A stretch of 56,613 nt of DNA from an uncultured Luminiphilus sp. (GTDB lineage Bacteria > Pseudomonadota > Gammaproteobacteria > Pseudomonadales > Halieaceae), in assembly GCA_938084055.1 (NCBI GenBank), contig CALKDK010000008.1, positions 1-56,613 on the forward strand, read 5' to 3'. The translations under genes and the position numbers were made by a program. Positions 18,652-27,026 of the stretch are shown here, piece after piece. Positions within the stretch are counted from its first letter, which is position 1, and every line of letters starts with the position of its first letter. The notes below the pieces were generated by a model that was given only the letters and a program-made list of their open reading frames with translations, had not been told where the DNA came from and ran no database searches.

Positions 18652-19898
18652 GGCAATGTAACCGTTTTGGCGAGGCGCAGACCAGTGAACTGCCAGCGAT
18701 CCCGGGGATAAAAGAAATTGCGGTAGCTGTGGCGCCGCTGTGCCTGCGGTGTCGCAAAAGAGGCCCCCCGGAGAACCCACTGGCTGCTCATGAATTTACC
18801 GTTGTATTCACCTACGGCGCCGGTATCGGGGCTGAACCCGGGGTAGGGACCGTAAGCCGAACTTGTCCACTGCCATACACTTCCGAACCACCCCGGTCCT
18901 GAATGTTGGATTGACAAGCCTGCAGGTGGTGGAGGAGAGGCTCCCAGCACGCAGACAGCGTGCTCCCACTCGTATTCAGTGGGGAGGCGACAGCCAGCCC
19001 AGCGGGCGTAGGCGTCTGCTTCGTAGCCTGACAGGTGGCATACCGGTGCATTGAGGTCGAGGGTTTGGATACCCTGTAGCCCAAATACCTGACCGTCTTC
19101 CAGCCAGTAGAGCGGGTGCTGCCACTGTTGGTCATGCACCATGTCCCAGCCTTCAGACAGCCACCACTGGGGATCGTGATACCCACCAGCCGCTACAAAT
19201 TCCCGAAACTCTCCGTTGGTTATCAATCGATCCGCAATCGCGAAGGTTTCCAGAAACTGGCGATGCCGAGGATACTCGTTGTCGAAGGAAAAGCCCTGGG
19301 CATCTGCGCCAATATCAACCAGCCCACCGTCGAGTTGATGCCACCCAACTGCCTCGACCGCGGGTATGCCCAATGGATTTGTTGCGCTGTAACGGGGGTA
19401 GGCTGGATTATGGGAAAAGCTGTAGAGCAGGTCGGTAAGCAGTAATTCCTGATGCTGCATCTCGTGCTGGATACCCAGTTCGATCAGGTCAAGCGCCGTC
19501 TTGTCCAGCGTACCTGCGCCCACTATAGCCAATATCTGCTCGTCAACCGCTGCCCGCCAAGCCAGTACCTCGGTCAGGGCGGGCCTACTGATAATGCCAC
19601 GCTCTGCCCGAGGGTGCGGTTTGCCGACGCCGTTATAGTAGGAGTTAAACAGTGTTTTCCAGCTCTCGGGCACTTCCGGATGTCGTGCCAAGGGTTCCAG
19701 AATGAAGGTGGAAAAAAACCACGTCGTATGGGCAAGGTGCCATTTTGGGGGGCTGGCGAACGGAGCGCCCTGCACCATGTGGTCCTCGGGCGAAAGTTTA
19801 GCGCACAGCGCGAGGGAGTGCTGGCGGCAGTCCGCAAAAGACAGGGCAAGGGTAGTGAGGCTGTCAACCTGGGCTTGGGGCTTTGGATTTTGGGACAC
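18648..19898 (-). CDS. egtB: Ergothioneine biosynthesis sulfoxide synthase EgtB
   Basis: An iron-dependent enzyme that joins hercynine to a thiol donor (gamma-glutamyl-cysteine or cysteine). The 416-residue protein has an N-terminal DinB-like helical domain with the metal-site histidines in WHLAHTTW (His54/His57) and GIQHEMQHQE (His145, His149), and a C-terminal formylglycine-generating-enzyme-like domain containing GCRLPTEYEWEHA and a terminal LRGASFATPQAQRRHSYRNF region (quoted in parts of the same run). The start is GTG at 19898. No egtA, egtC or egtE is next to it, so the final C-S lyase step must be coded elsewhere or done by an unrelated enzyme. Confidence 0.93.
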   Translation of the reverse strand: MSQNPKPQAQVDSLTTLALSFADCRQHSLALCAKLSPEDHMVQGAPFASPPKWHLAHTTWFFSTFILEPLARHPEVPESWKTLFNSYYNGVGKPHPRAERGIISRPALTEVLAWRAAVDEQILAIVGAGTLDKTALDLIELGIQHEMQHQELLLTDLLYSFSHNPAYPRYSATNPLGIPAVEAVGWHQLDGGLVDIGADAQGFSFDNEYPRHRQFLETFAIADRLITNGEFREFVAAGGYHDPQWWLSEGWDMVHDQQWQHPLYWLEDGQVFGLQGIQTLDLNAPVCHLSGYEADAYARWAGCRLPTEYEWEHAVCVLGASPPPPAGLSIQHSGPGWFGSVWQWTSSAYGPYPGFSPDTGAVGEYNGKFMSSQWVLRGASFATPQAQRRHSYRNFFYPRDRWQFTGLRLAKTVTLP

Positions 19899-20091
19899 GT
19901 AAGCGTCTCTCTCATCGCGCTTTGGGGTGTCAAGTCCAGCACCTGCGCCGTCAGGGCAGGAGTTTAGAACAGCCTCTCCCAGAGTTCACCCGTCTGTGGG
20001 TGAGAAACTTTGGAATTGGTATCGGTTCCTCGGTCCTGACAGGCATTGTCGTCTGATTCGGCCTTGCCTTAGCCACGTCGAGCCAACGTCA

Positions 20092-21555
20092 TTAACGATC
20101 GAGCCCTCCCATCAGCATGTACTTTATCTCGAGATAATCTTCGATTCCGTATTTCGAGCCCTCACGGCCCGAACCCGATTCTTTGATACCCCCAAACGGC
20201 GCCATTTCATTGGAAATGATGCCCTCATTGATGCCGACGATACCGTACTCAAGTGCTTCTGCGACACGCCAGACCCGACCGATATCACGGGTGTAAAAGT
20301 AACTTGCAAGCCCAAATTCGGTGTCGTTGGCCAGCTGGATGGCTTCGGCCTCGGTCCCAAAGGTAATGATAGGCGCCACAGGGCCGAATATTTCATTCCT
20401 GAACACCGGCATATCGGGGGTCACATGGGTCAGTATGGTGGGCTGATAGAAGCAGGGGCCCAGATCACTGGGTCCCCCCCCGAGCGCAAGCGTGGCACCG
20501 GCCGCGATCGATGCCTGAACCAGTTCATCGACGTCTACCACAGCCTTGGCATTGACCAGTGGGCCCAGATGGACACCGTCCTCCATACCGTTACCCAGCG
20601 TAAGTTTTTCCGTTTCGGCGATCAGTCGGGCGGTGAATTCCTCAGCAATATCTGCTTGTACAAAAAGCCGGTTCGAGCAGACACAGGTCTGGCCACTGTT
20701 ACGGTATTTCGAGATCAGTGCGCCCTGGACGGCACTTTCGATGTCCGCGTCGTCGAAAACAATAAAGGGGGCGTTACCGCCAAGTTCCATGGATGTTTTC
20801 TTGAGCGTTGGTACGCACTGAGCTTCGAGCATTTTCCCTATCGGCGTGGATCCGGTGAAGGACAGTTTGCGCACAATAGGATTTCCGGTGAGCTCAGAGC
20901 CAATTTCAGACGAACTGCCCATCACCACATTGAGTACCCCCGCCGGTATACCGGCCTCATCTGCGAGCGCCGCCAGTGCAAGCGCCGATAAGGGTGTTTC
21001 ACTGGCGGGTTTGATAACAATTGTGCAGCCGGCCGCAAGGGCTGGGGCAGCCTTGCGAGTGATCATGGCATTGGGGAAATTCCAGGGCGTGATGGACGCG
21101 CAGACGCCAACGGGTTGCTTGATGCAAACAATGCGTTTGTCACTGCTTGGAGCGGGTATAACATCGCCGTCAATGCGTTTGGCCTGCTCGGCGAACCACT
21201 CGATATAGGAGGCGCCGTAGGCGACTTCGCCCCGGGACTCAGCGAGCGTTTTGCCCTGTTCGGCCGTCATGATGCGCGCCAGATCTTCCTGGTTCGCCAT
21301 GATCAGATCGAACCAGCGGCGCATGATCTGGGCACGCTGTTTGGCTGGCGTATGACGCCAACTCGTCATCGCCTGCTCGGCGGCCTCGATCGCCCGGCGT
21401 GTTTCATCGACACCGACTTTGGCAACTTCCGTGATGACCTCGCCGGTCGCCGGATTGCTCACCGGGAGCAGGGCGCCAGAATCGGCCTCGACCCAATCGC
21501 CATTGATGTAGGCTTGGGTATGCAGTAGGTCGCTGTTCTGGAGTTCGGGTATCAC
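20092..21555 (-). CDS. gabD: Succinate-semialdehyde dehydrogenase
   Basis: A 487-residue aldehyde dehydrogenase of the SSADH group, oxidising succinate semialdehyde to succinate at the end of GABA breakdown. It shows TPWNFPNAMITRK near 156-168 (cofactor pocket), the base Glu257 in MELGGNAP, and the catalytic Cys291 in SGQTCVCSNR. The CxC pair (Cys291/Cys293) is the arrangement that acts as a redox switch in studied SSADHs. No GABA aminotransferase is adjacent; the class III aminotransferase at 16169-17515 is a candidate partner. If polyamines are broken down to GABA by the genes at 43-56 kb, this enzyme could finish the route. Confidence 0.88.
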   Translation of the reverse strand: MIPELQNSDLLHTQAYINGDWVEADSGALLPVSNPATGEVITEVAKVGVDETRRAIEAAEQAMTSWRHTPAKQRAQIMRRWFDLIMANQEDLARIMTAEQGKTLAESRGEVAYGASYIEWFAEQAKRIDGDVIPAPSSDKRIVCIKQPVGVCASITPWNFPNAMITRKAAPALAAGCTIVIKPASETPLSALALAALADEAGIPAGVLNVVMGSSSEIGSELTGNPIVRKLSFTGSTPIGKMLEAQCVPTLKKTSMELGGNAPFIVFDDADIESAVQGALISKYRNSGQTCVCSNRLFVQADIAEEFTARLIAETEKLTLGNGMEDGVHLGPLVNAKAVVDVDELVQASIAAGATLALGGGPSDLGPCFYQPTILTHVTPDMPVFRNEIFGPVAPIITFGTEAEAIQLANDTEFGLASYFYTRDIGRVWRVAEALEYGIVGINEGIISNEMAPFGGIKESGSGREGSKYGIEDYLEIKYMLMGGLDR

Positions 21556-21900
21556 GGTGGCGAGTCCTCTTTTAATGATGTGGTTATGTTGGCCTGAGAC
21601 CAGCCTGGAAATTACACCACAAAATCCGTCTCATAGGGCCTTGGTAATGGACACTGCTCAAGACTACGGATTCCAAACCCGGTTGGTGACGGCAGTACAC
21701 AGGGACCCAGCCAAAATTGGGGTTCGCTTGTGAGGTCGCGGATGTTGCGCCGACTCACCAGCCGCTCTCGACGCTGCTCCGGGTACCCGTTCATCCTTGC
21801 TGCAATGTTGCTTGGCCAACTGGTGATAATCCGTTGACATGCACTGGGAGCCGACCCTCCTGAACAGGACACAGCGGTCTACTCCCCCGGTGGGATGGAA
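21556..21900. other. 345-bp stretch without a supported gene
   Basis: It lies between the gabD start and the MOSC gene stop, both on the minus strand. An 86-codon minus-strand ORF exists, but its composition and arginine- and proline-rich translation look like chance. I see no tRNA, clear terminator or long repeat. It must contain the gabD promoter near its left end. Confidence 0.5.
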
Positions 21901-22779
21901 TCATTCGGCAAGTAACGAGTCATTTAGCTTGATACTGCCGGGTTCAAGCACGCTCAGGTAAATGCCCAGGAAGCGACCTGTTTCTCGATTCAGGGATTTG
22001 GCAATTCCGCTGTCCTGGGGGAGTTGATAGGGCATCTGTGCCCGGGAGGGCATCGAGCAGCGCACAGTTTTTTGTACGACTTTTAAAACAGCGCTCCCGA
22101 CACGAATTTCTTTGCCAATCCAATCAAACTCGGGAATGCCATCACCACCGTCTGTGTCGATCAATATCGACGGACGGAAGCGCTCCCGCGTAAAGGGAGT
22201 ACCGCTTTTCTGGGTCATAAAATCTAACGCCTGCAGGCTGAGTGCGTGAAGCGGGTACATGTCATGGAATGTGCCGGGTGGCGCAAAATGCTCTGCAAGC
22301 AATGCCAGGACACTGTCGTCATAAATACCGAGATCCGGAATGGGGTCGCCGGGTCCAATGCCAAGAATTTTCAGGATCGAAGCTTCATCCGCGGGGGTTT
22401 GCCAGCGGTAGAAGTCACGATCTTCCGGAGGGGCGACGGGCTTGAGGCTCACCGATGTGCCCACGTAATCACTTACTGCAGCGGCAATCGCCCCCTCGCC
22501 GGTAACGACCGTGCCGTCGGGTAACGTCACTGAGATATCGGGAATCTCATTGCGACTGTACGATCTGGTCCCGGGTGGTTCGCTCAGATAATGCGCTGCG
22601 AGATCCATAATCTTTGGGAAGCGTTTGCCCCAGGCGATATCACCCGAGGCGGTCTCAACCAGCCCCCAGCAGCGGTCACCTACCATGCCATAGGCATCCA
22701 GGGTCGCCTGTGTAACGCGATTGCCAGCCATGCTTTTGACCGGGTAGCGCCATAATTCCGTGACGGTGCCAAGCTTCAT
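21901..22779 (-). CDS. MOSC domain protein with N-terminal beta-barrel
   Basis: A 292-residue protein. The N-terminal YPVKSMAGNRV is the MOSC_N opening (residues 10-20), and the C-terminal MOSC domain has RFRPSILIDTDGG and VRCSMPSR with the usual Cys thought to bind sulfur or molybdenum cofactor. Relatives take part in sulfur transfer to molybdenum cofactor or N-hydroxylamine reduction, but the role here is unknown. The ATG at 22779 is preceded by GGAGGAG, and homology starts there; an upstream in-frame ATG at 22815 is less likely. Confidence 0.85.
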   Translation of the reverse strand: MKLGTVTELWRYPVKSMAGNRVTQATLDAYGMVGDRCWGLVETASGDIAWGKRFPKIMDLAAHYLSEPPGTRSYSRNEIPDISVTLPDGTVVTGEGAIAAAVSDYVGTSVSLKPVAPPEDRDFYRWQTPADEASILKILGIGPGDPIPDLGIYDDSVLALLAEHFAPPGTFHDMYPLHALSLQALDFMTQKSGTPFTRERFRPSILIDTDGGDGIPEFDWIGKEIRVGSAVLKVVQKTVRCSMPSRAQMPYQLPQDSGIAKSLNRETGRFLGIYLSVLEPGSIKLNDSLLAE

Positions 22780-23026
22780 CAGATTCTCCTCCTGCGGTCT
22801 GGGGGTGCGATTCATTGCGGGTCATATATCATCACTCCCGACGCCATAAATGACCTGTTTGCTGTTCGTCGGAGCATGTACTGACGCTGCGTCTGCGCTC
22901 TCCAATACTGCCACAGTCAGTGGCGTTAGCCATGCCTTCGATGGTGCATATCGGTGATTTGGCACGGTTTGCCAGCACACTTTCGCTACCCGCTGCTGTC
23001 CAGCCTTCGGCAGGTGGGCTCTGTGT

Positions 23027-24073
23027 TCAGCCTCGGGCGGACCGGGTACGCAGATCGTGTTTGCGCATGACACTGCGCATTTGGTCGTAGCTGAGGCCCA
23101 GAAGCCCAGCCGCCGCCTTTTGGCTGTATTGAGCCTCCTCCAGTGCAGCGCGGACCCACTCAAGTTCAGTCGCTTCCAGTCGTTGTCTTAGGTCCATGGG
23201 CCAGGGGGACACCTCCCGCAGTGTTTCCGCCGCCATCTCGGACTCAGGCTGCCCTGGCGTGTCCCCGGTGGGTCCAGTAGTTTGGGGCTCTTCTTCACCA
23301 AAGCCGCTAAAGGGATTGATTATGACCTCAGCCACGGGTTCGTCGAGTTGACCCCAGCGATACACAGAGCGCTCAACGACATTTTTCAGTTCCCTGATAT
23401 TGCCGGGCCAATGATGAAGCGAGAGTGCCGCTTCAGCCTCCTCGCTAAACCCCGTAAAGACTTCCCAGCCAAGTTCAGCAACCATTTTCACTGCGAAGTG
23501 ATTTGCCAACTCCAAAACATCGTCCTGACGATTCCGCAGCGGTGGCAGGCGCACCACGTCAAAGGTCAGTCGATCGAGAAGATCCCAGCGAAAAGTGCCG
23601 GCATCGGCCATTTTTGGCAGGTTGGCGTTGGTAGCCGCCACGATGCGGACATCCACACGAATGGTTTTGGCGCCACCAACCCGTTCAAATTCACCGTATT
23701 CGATAAGCCGGAGTAATTTTTCCTGAAGTCGAAGCGACATGGTAGCGAGCTCATCGAGGAATAAGGTGCCTCCGTCAGCGCGCTCAAACCGGCCAATATG
23801 CTGCTTTGTGGCGCCCGTGAAGGCGCCCGCCTCATGGCCAAATAGTTCACTTTCCAGCAGTGTTTCGGCGATCGCACCGCAATTGATCTTGATGAATACA
23901 TCAGACCAGCGCGGTGACAGGAAATGCAGGCGTTCTGCCGCCAATTCCTTACCTGTACCCCGCTCACCCAGAATGAGCACGGGTCGGTCAATACCCGCCA
24001 GGGAGGATAGGTGGTCCAGGGCGGTCATCAGGGCTGGGGATTGCCCGATCATATTCTGTGCGTTGTTATCCAT
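23027..24073 (-). CDS. pspF: Sigma-54-dependent activator of the phage shock operon
   Basis: A 348-residue bacterial enhancer-binding protein. It begins directly with the AAA+ domain: Walker A GERGTGKE at 36-43, the sigma-54-contacting GAFTGA loop at 83-88, and Walker B LFLDE at 104-108. It ends in a Fis-type helix-turn-helix (KAAAGLLGLSYDQMRSVMRK). The lack of an N-terminal sensor domain is typical of PspF, which is held inactive by direct binding of PspA. It is transcribed divergently from the psp genes, and its start lies about 135 bp from the sigma-54 promoter. The linker between AAA+ and HTH is longer than in E. coli and rich in Glu and Pro. Confidence 0.93.
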   Translation of the reverse strand: MDNNAQNMIGQSPALMTALDHLSSLAGIDRPVLILGERGTGKELAAERLHFLSPRWSDVFIKINCGAIAETLLESELFGHEAGAFTGATKQHIGRFERADGGTLFLDELATMSLRLQEKLLRLIEYGEFERVGGAKTIRVDVRIVAATNANLPKMADAGTFRWDLLDRLTFDVVRLPPLRNRQDDVLELANHFAVKMVAELGWEVFTGFSEEAEAALSLHHWPGNIRELKNVVERSVYRWGQLDEPVAEVIINPFSGFGEEEPQTTGPTGDTPGQPESEMAAETLREVSPWPMDLRQRLEATELEWVRAALEEAQYSQKAAAGLLGLSYDQMRSVMRKHDLRTRSARG

Positions 24074-24084
24074 GGGTACAAAAT

Positions 24085-24140
24085 ACCTTAAAAAAGGTTA
24101 ATAAATCTCCTTTAATGGGATTATTAGACCTTAAAAAGTC
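24085..24140. promoter_or_regulatory. Candidate PspF upstream activating sequences
   Basis: The motif ACCTTAAAAA occurs twice, at 24085-24094 and 24128-24137, 43 bp apart (about four helical turns). The first copy is part of an inverted repeat ACCTT-AAAA-AAGGT (24085-24098) and the second of an imperfect one (24127-24140). Their centres lie about 140 and 100 bp before the predicted start of transcription, the range used by PspF enhancers. They may also control pspF itself. Confidence 0.5.
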
Positions 24141-24179
24141 TTCGCGTAATGCGTTGCAACACCTTCAAATTGCATAAAT

Positions 24180-24197
24180 AGCTGTTTTAAAACAGCT
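24180..24197. repeat. Perfect 18-bp palindrome followed by a T run
   Basis: AGCTGTTTTAAAACAGCT followed by nine T residues ends just before the sigma-54 promoter. As RNA it would look like a terminator and could insulate the psp operon from upstream transcription; as DNA it could be a regulator site. Confidence 0.6.
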
Positions 24198-24206
24198 TTT
24201 TTTTTC

Positions 24207-24222
24207 TGGCACGTTGATCGCT
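24207..24222 (+). promoter_or_regulatory. Sigma-54 promoter of the psp operon
   Basis: TGGCACGTTGATCGCT matches the sigma-54 consensus, with GG at 24208-24209 and GC at 24220-24221 separated by exactly ten bases. Only one base of the -12 box differs from TTGC. It is placed between pspF and the first gene of the operon, as expected. Confidence 0.88.
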
Positions 24223-24306
24223 ATATACCCAGTGCAGGCGCCGGAGTGGCCGGTTCCTCGAAGGGCAGGATGCCCATCCAACGCATCACAGAAGGGCTAG
24301 GAAAAC

Positions 24307-24492
24307 ATGGACGCTATCGACGAACGTTTCGCAGTTTATACGGCAATCATCTTCATCTGCAGCGCGGTAGGCGCATTGGCTGGAGGCTTCGCCGCCGCAG
24401 CCACATTCGCAGTTATCGCATCAGGCGTTGAATTGGCCTACTGGCTTGGGCGGGTCATTGAAGACCCCGGTCACCACGGCGCAGCACGTTAA
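24307..24492 (+). CDS. Small membrane protein at the head of the psp operon, unknown
   Basis: A 61-residue protein with a short acidic N-terminus (MDAIDERF) and two hydrophobic segments, about residues 10-23 and 28-47, separated by a Gly/Ala-rich turn (LAGGFAAAATFA). The tail is polar and ends GHHGAAR. It is the first gene after the sigma-54 promoter and is 15 bp from pspA, so it should be induced together with it. It does not resemble PspB, PspC or PspD as I know them, and it is shorter than PspG. A role at the inner membrane with PspA is an inference from position. Confidence 0.72.
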   Translation: MDAIDERFAVYTAIIFICSAVGALAGGFAAAATFAVIASGVELAYWLGRVIEDPGHHGAAR

Positions 24493-24507
24493 TAAAGGAG
24501 AACTATC

Positions 24508-25203
24508 ATGGGTATCTTTTCACGAATGTCGGATATCGTTAATTCCAACATCAATGCATTGCTGGACAATGCAGAAGATCCGGAAAAGATGATTCGGCTC
24601 ATCATCCAGGAAATGGAAGACACCCTGGTTGAGGTTCGCAGTTCATCGGCGCGGGTGTTGGCAGATCGAAAGACCGCTGAACGCAAGCGCTTGCAGGTCA
24701 CCCAGGAAGTTAATAGCTGGGAAGAAAAGGCCAAGCTTGCCATCACCAAGGGTCGAGAGGATCTGGCGAGGGCGGCGTTACAGGAAAAGCGGGTCATCGA
24801 ACAGGAGCTGGATGTGGTCAGCACGGAACTGGCCGCGACGGACGAGCATATCGCTCAGTTGAGCGACGAGATCGCGCAACTGCAGCAAAAGCTCTCCGAT
24901 GCCAAAGCCAAACAGAAAGCCATGTTGATGCGGTCACAAACCGTGCACTCACGTATGGCAGTCAAGCGACAGGTACATCGCAGCGAACTCGACGAAGCAT
25001 TCAACAAGTTTGACAGGTTTGAACGCAGGATGGATAACCTTGAGGGCGAGTTGGACGCCATGGATCTTGGGCGCGAGGGTGGCCTGGCGGCAGAAATAGA
25101 CGCGCTTCGGGAGGACGATTCGCTGAATGAAGAGCTGGAAGCTCTGAAGCAGTCCATGCAGGTCGAAGAGACTGCTGATGTTGTGAAAAAGGCAGAGGCC
25201 TGA
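24508..25203 (+). CDS. pspA: Phage shock protein A
   Basis: A 231-residue IM30/PspA (ESCRT-III-like) protein that coats and stabilises damaged inner membrane and inhibits PspF. The N-terminal amphipathic helix MGIFSRMSDIVNSNINALLD is typical. It is followed by DNAEDPEKMIRLIIQEME and long coiled-coil helices rich in Glu, Lys, Gln and Arg to about residue 190, then an acidic tail. The ribosome site AAAGGAG is strong, as expected for the most abundant Psp protein. It lies in the operon with the small membrane protein before it and pspB-pspC after it. Confidence 0.96.
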   Translation: MGIFSRMSDIVNSNINALLDNAEDPEKMIRLIIQEMEDTLVEVRSSSARVLADRKTAERKRLQVTQEVNSWEEKAKLAITKGREDLARAALQEKRVIEQELDVVSTELAATDEHIAQLSDEIAQLQQKLSDAKAKQKAMLMRSQTVHSRMAVKRQVHRSELDEAFNKFDRFERRMDNLEGELDAMDLGREGGLAAEIDALREDDSLNEELEALKQSMQVEETADVVKKAEA

Positions 25204-25277
25204 GCGGCCAGGGATGAAAGGCCAGGGAAGGCTGTTTACACTCGCTAGATTATGCATTTGAGGCAGGGAGCCCCAGC

Positions 25278-25526
25278 ATGGATCCGTTTGAAATGATGTT
25301 TGTACCGATGGTGCTGTTTATGGTGATCGTGGCACCGATCTGGATAGTTATGCACTACCGCAGTCTTAACCGGTCGAGTCGAAGCCTGAGTGAGGACGAT
25401 CGTCAATCTCTGGATGAGATGTTGGCCACCGTGGACAAACTTAATCACCGAATCGTGTCGTTGGAGTCGATCCTGGATGCGGATCACCCCGACTGGCGAA
25501 AAGCTGATAAACCAAGGAGCGAATGA
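25278..25526 (+). CDS. pspB: Phage shock protein B
   Basis: An 82-residue inner-membrane protein. One membrane helix lies at about residues 8-25 (FVPMVLFMVIVAPIWIVMH), followed by a cytoplasmic leucine-zipper-like helix (SLDEMLATVDKLNHRIVSLE). This is the PspB layout; together with PspC it senses membrane stress and relieves PspA inhibition of PspF. It overlaps pspC at its stop codon. Confidence 0.92.
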   Translation: MDPFEMMFVPMVLFMVIVAPIWIVMHYRSLNRSSRSLSEDDRQSLDEMLATVDKLNHRIVSLESILDADHPDWRKADKPRSE

Positions 25527-25978
25527 TGCGCAGGGATAAGCGCGAAAGTTTTGGAAGCCGACGTAGGGGCGGCTGGGGCATGGACCTGTATCGGAATCGA
25601 TCCGAGGGTTGGATCGGGGGGGTATGCTCCGGTCTTGCCGATCACTGGGGTGTGGCCACCTGGATGGTACGGCTCGCCGCAATCGCCATGCTGCTTTTCA
25701 CGGGTTCACTGGCGTTTTGGGGTTATGTCGTGGCCTGGATTGTTCTTTCCCCAAGGCCCACCCGCCTGGAGCGCGAGGATTCGGAGGTCGAGATGGAGTA
25801 CGATGAGGACCGCCGTAGCTATCGCAAGCGCACGGTTTTTCATTATCCAGATGCGCCCGGGGATCGGCTTGGGAAGGCGCAGCAGCGCCTGAATGAAGCT
25901 CTGGGGCGGGTCGAGTCGATGGAGCGCTATGTGACCTCGCGGCGTTACGACCTCAATCGGGAATTCTCCAAGCTTTAA
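25526..25978 (+). CDS. pspC: Phage shock protein C
   Basis: A 150-residue protein with the PspC domain: GWIGGVCSGLADHWGV followed by a membrane helix (LAAIAMLLFTGSLAFWGYVV) and WIVLSPRP. The C-terminal half is charged and helical (AQQRLNEALGRVESMERY), probably the part facing PspA or PspB. Two ATGs overlap the pspB stop (25523 and 25526). The second is six bases from the GGAG motif at 25516-25519 and is preferred. Confidence 0.92.
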   Translation: MRRDKRESFGSRRRGGWGMDLYRNRSEGWIGGVCSGLADHWGVATWMVRLAAIAMLLFTGSLAFWGYVVAWIVLSPRPTRLEREDSEVEMEYDEDRRSYRKRTVFHYPDAPGDRLGKAQQRLNEALGRVESMERYVTSRRYDLNREFSKL

Positions 25979-25986
25979 GCCGCTTC

Positions 25987-26007
25987 GCCCGGGGCTATGC
26001 CCCGGGC
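25987..26007 (+). terminator. Strong hairpin after pspC, terminator-like
   Basis: A perfect 9-bp GC-rich stem (GCCCGGGGC / GCCCCGGGC) with a TAT loop begins 8 bp after the pspC stop. No T run follows, so it could also act in mRNA stability or with Rho. Confidence 0.55.
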
Positions 26008-26094
26008 AATAACCAAAAGGCTTGAAAAGCTAAACCAACCGGGTACCTCACTACGTAATTCCTCAGTTATTTCGAGTCTCTCCAGTGCGGCTGT

Positions 26095-26919
26095 ATGCAA
26101 ACTCTTGTTGAAGTAAGTCCCGTTGACGCCCCTGGGTCCAAACCTATTGTGGTGTTTGCCCATGCCAATGGTTACCCTCCCGAGAGTTATCGCACGCTGC
26201 TGAAACCCCTAAGTCAACACTTTCAAGTCATGACCCTCGAACATCGACCCTTTTGGGATCATGGACCTGCGCCGCGCAGACAACACTGGTCGGTCTATGC
26301 GGGCGATCTCGTCACTACCCTGGAGCGTGAGCTGTCTCAGCCGGTGTTTTTGGTAGGACATTCTATGGGGGCGGTGATTGGTATGCTGGCCGGTCTGAAA
26401 AATCCTGGCCTGTTCCATGGCATTGTTGCCCTTGACCCGGTCTTGATACCCCTGAAATTCTGGCTGCCCGGCCAGGTCATGAGGGCCTTGGGCAGGGATC
26501 TTCCCATGGTGCAGCGCGCGCTGCGGCGTCCCGCCCAGTTTGAAAATCACGACGCGGCATTTGTTTTTTACAGAAAGAAACGGCCCTTTAGCAGAATTTC
26601 CGATGAGGTACTGTGGGATTACGTCTTGGCGGGTCACGTTGCGGTCGAGGGCGGCGGCGTCGCCCTGCGCTGGACAGGCAGTTGGGAGGCCTGTGTGTAT
26701 CGGTCTGCTCCCCCGATGTTCCAGAAGCTGCGCGGCCTGAGTGTTACAACAATGGGTATTGTTGGGCGCCATAGCGAAGTATTCAGGGCGGACAGCATTG
26801 CCAAATGGCAGCGGGCTATGCCCGGGGTCCAGGTGCATGCGGTCGAGGGTGGCCATTTGGTCCCGCTGGAAAATCCCGCGGTTTGCGCGCAGCTGATTAC
26901 CCGATTTATCAGCGGATGA
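26095..26919 (+). CDS. Alpha/beta hydrolase
   Basis: A 274-residue alpha/beta-hydrolase-fold protein. The oxyanion segment FAHANGYPPESY lies at about 19-30 (HxNG-type), the nucleophile elbow is VGHSMGAVIG with Ser at the GHSMG centre, and the catalytic His is in EGGHLVPLENP near the C-terminus. A likely acid Asp or Glu lies in the GIVGRHSEVF region. It could be an esterase or a lipase-like enzyme; the substrate is unknown. It is on the same strand as psp and the stress protein but lies behind the psp hairpin, so it is likely a separate unit. Confidence 0.88.
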   Translation: MQTLVEVSPVDAPGSKPIVVFAHANGYPPESYRTLLKPLSQHFQVMTLEHRPFWDHGPAPRRQHWSVYAGDLVTTLERELSQPVFLVGHSMGAVIGMLAGLKNPGLFHGIVALDPVLIPLKFWLPGQVMRALGRDLPMVQRALRRPAQFENHDAAFVFYRKKRPFSRISDEVLWDYVLAGHVAVEGGGVALRWTGSWEACVYRSAPPMFQKLRGLSVTTMGIVGRHSEVFRADSIAKWQRAMPGVQVHAVEGGHLVPLENPAVCAQLITRFISG

Positions 26920-27026
26920 GAGAACCGGCCCCTAAAATAGGGAAAGCGCACTAATAGCTCGAAATTCAAGTGCGAGGTGTCTGGACCGACCCTATACTGT
27001 AGGCCTGCGTGTGATGAGGATTAGCC

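Noticed and set aside
19927..20991. A 354-codon plus-strand frame
   Set aside because: It is antisense to gabD, which has all catalytic motifs; the frame has no recognisable domain.
21612..21872. An 86-codon minus-strand frame and short plus-strand frames that faintly resemble a PLP-enzyme N-terminus
   Set aside because: The similarity is too short and broken by stop codons. I cannot support a gene or pseudogene.
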